NCBI GenBank assembly: GCA_007570785.1
Contig: ML664173.1
Span: forward strand, 13,239,933 to 13,303,932
Length of the DNA stretch: 64,000 nt
Source: Antilocapra americana
Taxonomy: Eukaryota > Chordata > Mammalia > Artiodactyla > Antilocapridae
Direction of reading: 5' to 3'
Positions 25,401-36,000 of this stretch are shown here, piece by piece; positions within the stretch are counted from its first letter, which is position 1; the number at the start of each line of letters is the position of its first letter. The notes beneath the pieces were generated by a model that was given only the letters and a program-made list of their open reading frames with translations, had not been told where the DNA came from and did not search any database. The position numbers and the translations under genes were made by a program.

Positions 25401-28400
25401 GTGGGAACATAGTATATAGTGCGACTAAAGAAATGGAATTAGGACCTAGAATTGAACTATCTTTGAAGAGAAAGGTTGCACTTAGTTTTTTGCTAGACTG
25501 TAAAAATTAAAAATGTCTCTTCTTCCTCTCTTTTCTCAACGCAGATGACTGTGAAGGAGCAGCAAGAGTGGAAGATTCCTCCCTGTATTTCAAACTGGAA
25601 AAATGCAAAGGTAATTAACTTGTCATAAATTCAGGATCTTAGTATTAGAACCTCCTGAAAAACACCTAGGAAGGACCTTCAGCCTGGGTTAGATGAAACC
25701 TCAGCATCTCATTTAGCGGAAGGTTTTCCAGAAGCAACACCCAACTTACACGACTTTTTTCTTTTTATGTTAATGTATTAGAAATGTTAGTGTTCCAAGC
25801 ACATGAGTTCCATGTAGATTCTCCTGGTAAAATGTAGTTATTGGAAACACATAGAGAAGGAATGAGTAGAATAAGTAACATATCAGTGAAAGGTACTGTT
25901 CTTCAGAAAACTTAAATTTATATCTGACATTCTTCCTGAAAGGATTTAGATCAATTTAAATAATCATGCAACAAAACAAAATGAATGTTTGGATATATTT
26001 AGTGCTTTCATTTTTAAATTATTTATTTCTGTTTATAACAATGCATGCATAAATTATTTAAATCCTGTGTATATCTACTAATCACCAAAGCATCTAGGAG
26101 TCATGAATAACCTGTAAAATACTGCAAAATAAGTTTCCTAATCACTATTTCCTTTTTCTCCCAAATATTTCATGATTCTTTTTTTTAATGAATGAAGAAG
26201 ACCACCTCAGTCCATGATTTAAATACAGATTATTCCGTAAAGAAACTTAGGGAATTCCCTGGCAGTCTAGTGGTTAAGACTCTGTGCTTTCACTGCCAAG
26301 GGCCCAGTTTGATTCCTGCTTCGGTAACTAAGGTCCAGCCCACAAGTCTTGCAGCATAGCCAAAAACAAGTTATACACTCATCCTGAAACAAAAGGATTG
26401 TTGGGTAGTCTGGTTTGGTATACCATACGTATATATGTATGTATAACTGTGAGGTATCTTGAGCTGTCTGTAACACTCCTTGAATTAGGAATAAAGACCA
26501 TGGGCAGGAGGTCATTATTTAGCAGTCAAAAGTCTGAAAGAATAAAGCTAAGCATGGAAGTTACATAAATGTTCAAGCATATTCCTTGAGTTGTTGAAAT
26601 AGGATGCAGAATTTCAAAACACAGAATCTTAGTTGTCTAGCAAACTTTTGTCTTTTTTCTGTTTATTAAAATGCGTAGGGTTCCAAGAATCTGATAAGTC
26701 GTGCAAGCAGTGTAGCAGATTAAGCTACCTATAGACACTGTGATTTTAGTGCTTTCTTATACCTTTGTATAACTGTTACATTTACTTGATGAGCAACTAT
26801 TTAGCTATTTGGTAGCGATTTCCTTTTATTATAACCCAAAATTTTTAACATGAGAATCTTACTGTCCCAGAGCTTGCACTCTGAAATGCTAGTTCTGCTT
26901 ATTAACTGTATGGCCTAGGCTTTCTACCTCAGTGTCTTCATCTGTGGAATGGAAATAATGTAACGTTACCAGCCTTATAGAATCGTTGTGAAGGATAAAT
27001 GAGGCTATAAATATAAAATGCTTTAGCAGTCCTCCACACGAAGCCCTCAGTGTTAGCTGCTACTACTGTTGCTTAATTATGAAAAGAGATGTAAGGAGAA
27101 AGAACTTAAAATGGTTGTCAAAATGTACATATATAAATCTAGTTTTAAAGACTCGATTGTTGCTCTTTTGTGACCAGTGTTTTCTGCCTGCCTCCATGCC
27201 AGGGTTATACAATTCCATTAGATAAACGTCTGGCAGCCGATGGAAGAGGACTGCAAACAGTTCACATCAATGAAAATTTTGCAAAACTGGCCGAAGCCCT
27301 CTACATTGCTGATCGAAAGGTTGGTCTGTTGTAATTAAGTTGTTTAATGCTCTTGATAATTTGTAAATCTGTTCTCAGTTACCTGAGATACTGTTATTTT
27401 GGCTACATTGCTGAGTACCCAAAGAGGCTCTCGCCTGTGGCATGTGTTCCAGAGATGACACATGCTGATGGCAGCTCTGACCCAGTCTTGGCCTTTGTAG
27501 ACTCATATACATACCCCACCACTGGTGGCTCATCTTCTTCACAACATTCTAGAATAATGGTGCTGCACTAGACTGATCCCATATTTGGGAAGGTTAGCGC
27601 CTACTCTTTCTAGATTTCTTAATTTTTTCCCTACTTCTCTCTGTCTTCCAGAAGATCAGTGGCATGAAAGGGAAAATAAACATACTGATGTATTGAATGC
27701 TACAGAAAATGGCATTCATAGTATTGGCTGTTTGTTAATATTATGGTATTAATATGTGTCTTTTAAGTTTACATGCATCAGGGTGTGGGTATAGAATATA
27801 CAAGAGTATATCTTCTGTGTCACAGTGAGCACCCTTATGTAAATTATTTCTTGCTCATCTATACTAAGGCTATTATCTTGAGTTGATCTGATTGATTTGA
27901 AAACATTACCAGTTCCTGTTGCTGATATTGAAAATTGCTTTATTGCTTCTTTAATTTTATTTTTTAGATTGTTTCTAAAATGAAACAGTGAAAAAGCATT
28001 AGTGAAACACTGACTTAGAAGATTGATTGGAGTCAGAGTGAAAAAGCTGTTTGCAATATCGTCTAGGCGAGTTATCTTTTGTAGATAAGAATCTTTTTTT
28101 AATTAGCAGTAACAAATGTGAATTCTTCTAACTGGTCTTTCAAGCCAGAGTTTAGTCAGGAAATTAAATGACAGCTGTAATTCTTTATCCCTGATAGTAT
28201 CTTATTTAACATCTAACTTCACTTACAGGCTCGTGAAGCGGTGGAAATGCGTGCTCAAGTAGAGAGAAAGATGGCTCAAAAAGAAAAGGAAAAACATGAA
28301 GAGAAACTTAGAGAAATGGCCCAGAAAGCCAGAGAGAGAAGAGCTGGGATCAAAACCCATGTGGAAAAAGGTATAACATACTCATTGTTGTTTAGTTGCT

Positions 28401-31400
28401 AATCATATCCAACTCTGTGATCCCATGCACAGTAGCCCACCAGGCTCTTCTGTCCATGGTATTTCCCAGGCAAGAATATTGGAGTGGGTTGCCATTTCTT
28501 TCTGCAAGGGATCTTCCCACCCCAGGGATCAAACCTGAGTCTTCCTGCATTGTCAGACAGATTCTTTACTACCTGAGAAGTCACCAGGGAAGCCCTGACA
28601 TACTCATTACTAAATTAAATTTACTTCATGAATAATATCTATCTCAGTTTTGAAAATCTCAGCTGTTTTTTTACTGCATGCAGAAGCAGTGCATACATGT
28701 AAAGAAAATGTAGATATTTCAGAAATAATGTAGACATGAAATAGTAATTTCTGCCTAGAAGTAATAGAAAATAGAGAATGTGTATTAAAATGTGCGCCTT
28801 TACTATGGGACTACACCAGAAATTTTTAAAATTCTGAGCAGAATACTTTTAAAAATCATATATTATTCAAATGATAGGCTTAATTTTCACTTACTTTTCT
28901 GGAAACCTAGAGAAATGAAATCTCAAACTGAACAATTCAGCTCCCTGAATGGTAAACTTAATACAGAGTTTTTCTGTCTGTTAGGCTTTTAATCATTAAA
29001 TCCACCAGTATTTTCTCTCTTTTATTTAGTGATCTACATAAATATTGTGGTATATGTGCTATATTGATTCAGTTAGAGTGAGAAGACTAATTCTAATTCA
29101 GGAAAATTATGAGGGTGATTTTTCTTTCAGTAATAATTCCTCATCTAGTATACTTCTCATTCAGTTCATGTTGAGCACCTACTAGGTGCAAGGTTTTCAT
29201 CTAGACACAGTTTTCTGCTAGTCAGGTAGGGGATATAGCAGTGAACATTTTAGGGAATGTAGGCAGACAAAAAAATGTTAATCATATAGTGTATTAGAAG
29301 ATAATAGTCACTATGAGGGGGAAAAAGAGAGTATGTAAAAGTGCCAGAAGCAGGGAGTGGTCAGAATAGACCTCACTTCCGAGATGGTAATTTTAGCATA
29401 AACCACTTGAATAAAAGTAAGGAAGTGAGCCATGTGGATGCCTAAGGGAAGAGTATCCCAGATAGAGGAAAAGCCAGTGCAGAGGCCCTGAGTTGGGAGT
29501 GTATCTGCTGTGTTCAAGGAAAAGCAGGAGGCCAGGATGGCTGGATTAGACCTAGGAAGAAAGCGAAGTAGAAGAGATAAGGTGTCAGAGTAGTTAGGGC
29601 AAAGTGGCCAGATCTTGTAGCTTTTATAGCTTTCACTTCAGGTAACAGGAGAAGCAATTTGAAGAGTCTGGAGCAGGATGACATGATCTTGCATATGTTA
29701 GAAGGCAGTGGAATGGTTATTTGGAGGAGCAGGAACACCGTTGGAATGCTATTGCAATAATCCAGATAAGAGATAATAGCAGGAGGAAGGTAGTGAAAAT
29801 ATGTCAGATACTGGGTGTGATTTGAAAGTAGAGCTGACAGAATTTGCTTATGGATTTGGCAGAAGAATGAGAGAAAAGGAGTCAAAGATGACTCCAGAAC
29901 TTTTGACCTAAACAATTGAGAAGGATTGAATTGCTGTCTACCAATATTGGTAAGACTACACTGCGGAGATTTGGGAGGGAAAGGTTAGGAATTTAGTTGT
30001 GGATGTGTTAAGTTTAAAATGGAGGTGTCAAGCAGGCAGTTCTTTATAGGAGTCTAGAGTTTTGAAGGTTCTGACTAGTAACCCACTTCCTTGCATATAT
30101 ATAAATCCTCTTGCCAAATATTAATAAGAATTTACCGTTTATTAAGCACTTATTATGGCAGGTACCTCTCTGAGCACTATATTACTTATATAATCCCTAC
30201 AGCAACCCTATGCAGTGGTTCCGTTATTGTCACTGTTTTACAGAAGAGACGACAAAGGCTGAGAGGGGTCAAGTAATGGGTATAATTTCACATTGTTGAT
30301 CTGTCCTAGAAACAGGATTTGAACCCAGTCTGACTCCAAAGCGCAAGCTCTATACTATATTCCTTCTATATCTACACTATATCCCTTCAGCCTGGAGAGG
30401 GTAGAGGAAATGAAGATAGATATAGACACCATAGATGAGATTAGGTGCAACCAGCCCCAATGTATTATGAGTAAAAGGTTCTTTATTGAAGTCAGCCTTT
30501 GAAAATATAAGGATGAACTTTGCAAATTGTTTTTTCTGGCATTTTATTATGAAAATTTTAAAACACATAGAATTTAGTTGAAAGAATTGTACAGTGAACA
30601 CCCATAACTTCACCACGTGGCTTCTATAGTTAACATTTATTTATAAACAGTTCAGTTCAGTTGAGTTGCTGAGTTGTGTCTGACTCTTTGCTACCCCATG
30701 AACCACAGCATGCCAGGCCTCCCTGTCCATCACCAACTCCTGGAGTCTACCCAAACCCATGTCCATTGAGTCAGTGGTGCCATCCATCCGTCTCATCCTC
30801 TGTCATCCCCTTCTCCTCCTGCCCCCAATCCTTCCCAACATTAGAGTCTCTTCCAGTGAGTCAGCTCTTCGCATGAGGTGGCCAAAGTATTGGAGTTTCA
30901 GCTTCAACATCAGTCCTTCCAGTGAACACCCAGGACTGATTTCCTTTAGGGTGGACTGGTTGGATCTTCTTGCAGTCCAAGGGACTCTCATGAGTCTTCT
31001 CCAGCACCATAATTCAAAAGCATCAATTCTTCGGCGCTCAGCTTTCTTCATTGTCCAACTCACATCCATACATGACTACTGGAAAAGACATACCCTTGAC
31101 TAGACAGACCTTTGTTGGCAAAGTAATGTCTCTGCTTTTAAATATGCTGTCTAGGTTGGTCATCACTTTCCTTCCAAGGAGTAAGCGTCTTTTAATTTCA
31201 TGGCTGCAGTCACCATCTGCAGTGATTTTGGAGCCCAAAATAATAAAGTCTGACACTGTTTCCACTGTTTCCCCATCTATTTCCCATGGAGTGATGGGAC
31301 CAGATGTCATGATCTTAGTTTTCTGAATGTTAGCATCACTAAATTTGCTTTGTAACATATCTACCCAGCTTTCTCTCCATCTATCAGTCCACCCTATTAT

Positions 31401-32984
31401 GTGTTTCAAAGTAAATTAAAGACATCGGTGCTCTTTATGCCTACTTTAGCTGCATGCATGATTCTAGAATTCATGTACAAAAATTAAACCAGTACTGTTA
31501 GATTTAAATTAATTACAAGTGAGGTTAAAGGGCTGAATGTGAATACAAAGAAGTTCATGGATTTTTCTAAGGTTAAAGAATATTCTCTTGTTCAGAATAT
31601 TAATAGTGATAAATATAGCGATAAAGTCATTTTCACCTGTGTCCACACAGAAGATGGGGAGGCACGTGAGAGGGATGAAATCCGGCATGACCGGCGAAAA
31701 GAGAGACAGCATGACCGGAACCTCTCCAGGGCGGCTCCAGACAAGAGGTAGGTACTCTCTGAGGTCAGAGTGGATTGTGAAGAGTGGCCCCTGTGAACCT
31801 TCTAGAGAGGAGTCTTACTCCACTGAAGCCAGTTCTGCTTCTCTCTCTTCAGGTTGATAGCTCCATAAACCAGCGCCTGTTTTCTTGCCCTAAACTGCTT
31901 AGTCTGCCTTAGCAGAGCCGACTGTGCCTGAGAGTGAGCTCTTCTTCCACTGCCTGTATTGTCAGCTAGGGTTGAGAAGGATGGGGATACAGAAAAGGGA
32001 ACTCAGGTCATGTTTATGAAGAAGGAAGTAGCGGATATGCCTGTTCTGGTCTGTTCCTTTTCTGCTTCCAATGGTGAGACAGATTGATTTATCATGTGTC
32101 TGCTCCTCTAGGCAGGAAATAAGCTGCTGGACCTTTATTGAGGTCCTTTCTCATGCAGAGTACTGGACTGAGTGAGTACAGCGGAGAAGAGCAACTTTTG
32201 TAAGAAGTGAAAGTCAGCCTCTTTTCATGAGCAGTTTCACTTAAAATTCAGAAAGATAGAGCTGTCATATGAAATTACTTGGTAAAATTGACAGAATGCT
32301 CTTAGTAAGTATAGACTTAACAAAGGAAATACATGTATGAACACTTGGAATAAAGTAGAGATGAATTCGTGAAGTTTGTGTTTCACCAAAGGCCAAGGAC
32401 TGAAATTGATGAAAAGTTGACAAAATGCTGTAATACAAGAGGTGAAATTCTGAGTGAGGGTTAAATGCAAATATGAAACATTTTCTTTCCAAATGAGCAG
32501 TTTTGCATGCTCTCATCCTCCTGTGAGCTGATACAGTCTGTTTTTTCAGGTCATATCTTAAACGGATTCCTGCTGGTGGTGTTCTTTGTTGTTTAAATGG
32601 CATATTTCATCTCCATGAATAAGTGAAGTCATGGAAAAGCAGAAAATCTGAATTTATAGTTTAAATGTACAGTATTGAACAGAAAGGAATGCAATGTGAA
32701 AGTACACAGTTAATGATACTCTCAGTCTGAAATTCCTAAGCGGTAAAAATCAAAATGGCTCTTTAGACAAATTGAGGCCTTAAAACCAGTAAAGTGACTG
32801 AGAATTGACAACACAGAAAAGCTTTAAACTTGTGCTTGGATGAAAATTAGACTGTATAGAAATCATTTTAAGACCTGAACCTCTAGTAAAGTAATTATGA
32901 CAGTTATCATGGTATCATTGTGATGTAGATTACATACAAAAAAAAACCAGCAGATTGATGCTCGGGACTGGTGCAGCGAGATTT

Positions 32985-33023
<39 letters not shown>

Positions 33024-36000
33024 GTGGAGGGGAAGCATATGTAAACCCATGGTGATATCATGACAATGTATGGCAAAAACAATTAAAAAAAAAAAACAGC
33101 AGGGGAATTAAGTTAATCTGAATGTCAAAAATCATACTGAGTAATCCAGTCATTGACATATTTTTCTCAAAATTCTAATAGGATAAAATTACTAAATGTT
33201 GTTAGGTAAAAATTGAGTCTTTCTTATTGAAAGTGATTCATGTGGTATGCCTAATTTGCATCCAGTCCCCCAACCCTTTATAATAGCAGCAGTTATAGAC
33301 CACAGCAGTTTCATATCTCAGCAGGTGTTACAAGATTGCTTGTATCAAGAATGATTCTTTTGAGAAAGGACAGCCTCTTCTATAGGTGGTGTTGGAAAAA
33401 CTGGACGGCTACATGCAAAAGAATGAAAACCTTAAACCATGCACAAAAATTAAAGTCAATTAAGGGCTTGAATGTAAGACCTTAAACCGTAAAATTCCTA
33501 GAAGAACGCATAGGTAGTAAGCCCTTTGACGTTGGTCTTAGCAATGATTTTGTGAATCCGACTCCAAAGGCAAAGGAAACAAAGGAGAAGTAAACAAATG
33601 GGACTGTATCAGGCTAAAAACTTCCACACGATGAAGGAAGCCATCATCAGAATGGAAAGGCGGTCTACTGAGTGGGAGAAGATACTTGAAAGTCCTATCT
33701 GTGACATGAGATTAATATCCAAGCTATAGAAAGAACTACAGCTCAACTAAAAACAACCCAGTTAAATGGGCAGAGGATGTGAATAGACATTTTTCGCAAG
33801 ACATCCAGGTGGTCAACAGGCCCGTGAAAACAGTAATTACCATCACTAATTATGAGGAAATGCAGATCAGAGCCACACCTGTTAGAACGGCTGTTAGCAG
33901 AAAGAGAGGAATCAGCAAGCGTTGGAGAGGATACAGAGAAAAGGAAACCCTCGTGCGCTGTTGGTGGGAGTATAAATTGGTGCAGTCAATGTGGAAAACA
34001 CTATGGAGATTCCTCAAAAGATTAATAAGAGTAGAACTGCCATATGATCCAGCTTTTCCACTTCTGGGTATTTATCTGAAGAATACAAAACACTAATTCA
34101 AAAATATATGCATCCTGATGATCACTGCAGCATTATTTACAGTAGTCAAGGTGTGGAAGCAGGCTAAGTACCCATCAACAGATAAATAGATAAAGGGGGT
34201 GTGTGTGCTTGCACTAGAAGTGAAATCTTGCTGTCTGTGATAACCTTGAGGGTCAGAAAGAGAAACAGGGTGTGACTTCACGTAAGTGAAGTCTACAAAA
34301 ACCAAAACAAACAAACTCATAGAGAGAACAGGTTGGTGGTTACCAGAGAAGGGGGTTGAGGAATTAGTGAAATGGGTGAAGGAGGTCAATTGCATGGTGA
34401 TTGACCGTAACTAGACTTTGGTGGTGGTCATTGTGTGTAGTGTTTACAGACATTAAATTAGTATGTTGTAGTCCTGAATTTTTCCTCAAGGGAAAAACAA
34501 ACATCTCTGAGCAGTTATTTTCTGTATCAGGAAGCCCTAATTATAAAACCCTATCTCTTCCAATAATCATGTATGTGAAATACTGTAAGAAATGCCCTCC
34601 TAATTATGTCTTATCAAGGAATATGTATGTTCATAAGATGTGAACTGGACATATTTGTTTCCTCTGCTTCTGATAATGATTGTATTGAAGTTGAAATTCA
34701 GCTTGTCTGTGAAGAAGTTTCATTTTGCTGCATGGTATTTCAAAACAGGTCAAAACTGCAGAGAAATGAAAATCGAGACATCAGTGAAGTCATTGCTCTT
34801 GGTGTGCCCAACCCTCGGACTTCCAACGAAGTTCAGTATGACCAAAGGCTCTTCAACCAATCCAAGGTACACAGAGTCTAGAAATAGCATATCTTAAGTG
34901 TTGATACAAGTACAATCTTCAGGGAAAAGAAAATTAGCATATGAGACCTTTGCATCAGCCTAAGGTATGCTGGCATGATGGGGGAAAAAAAATTAGAATA
35001 GCTCTGATTTTGACCTCTTAGAGTTAGCTAAGGTTTGAGACACTGTTAGAAAAGAAAGAAATTTGGTGGTAAAACTTGGTTCTGGTATGTTAAGTCTTTT
35101 ATTTCTGGAATAGGCCAGTGTCCTGTAAGTGTCTCTTGGGTTATTTTTTTTTTGTGGATATTTTCAAAAATGATTTTTTCAATGCTATAAAAACACATAC
35201 TTGGGATCTTTGAAAAGTGAAGCTGTAAAACCAAAGTGCTTATCAGAAAGTCTGATTTCTAGTACCAGTTGTCATTAACTAGCTAGAACACCTTAGGCCT
35301 GAGGAAGTACCTTTATGTTTTAATTCACCCAACATTCATTATTTACTGTACGTAAGTCAGCGACATCAAAGGTAGATGTGTCTTAACCCTCATGGAACCT
35401 GCAAGTCTACTGGAAAAGACAGATGCATGTGTATGAACATAAAGACAAGGCAGACTGTGCTACGAATACAGAAGTATAAATGTCTAATGGGATGTAGAGG
35501 GGTCCCATTGCCTCCTGCAAGGCTGGGAGTCAACCCTGCGGCTTGTTCCAACAAACATGCTGAACGCGTGGTATCCGAATCACAGCAAGACAAACTCACA
35601 GACCCACCAGGCGGGTGACACGGTACACACGTCCCCCAGCATGACTGTAACCACATCAGGAGAACCCAGGTCCTCGCCCCAACCCTGCACCAGCTGGGTC
35701 AGGGCCTGGCTTCCCGCTTCTAGGCCACAGCCATGGTCCAACAGAGACCATGACCCCTCATACCCCAGGATACTGTTTCATGAATAACAGAGGCTACCTT
35801 CGAAACCAACCAAAATAAAAGTTGTGATGAAAAGTTTTATCAAAAGGCACACGAAACAAGCTTGTCGACTTGCGATTTTCATTGAGAATATTGTGTCATG
35901 CTTCAGTAGTGTTCTCACACAGTTAAGGGGTTTAACGTCATTACTGTAAATGGCAGCAGATAAAATGCTTTGCAGTTCATCTTGCCACTGTGTCTGCACA

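Larger units (their letters stand above)
25611..27202 (+). other. SNW1: SNW1 intron 8: content
   Basis: Contains one CHR SINE (26248-26365) and one MIR (26870-27065). The rest is AT-rich with no signal I can name. Intron 7 (24895-25544) also shows nothing. Confidence 0.55.
31748..34748 (+). other. SNW1: SNW1 intron 11: content
   Basis: 31748-32940 holds no named repeat. A young L1-like insert with a G run (32945-33102) and an L1 ORF2 remnant (33360-34480) follow. Confidence 0.6.

Noticed and set aside
33779..34096. 105-codon frame in SNW1 intron 11
   Set aside because: It is the C-terminal end of an old L1 ORF2.
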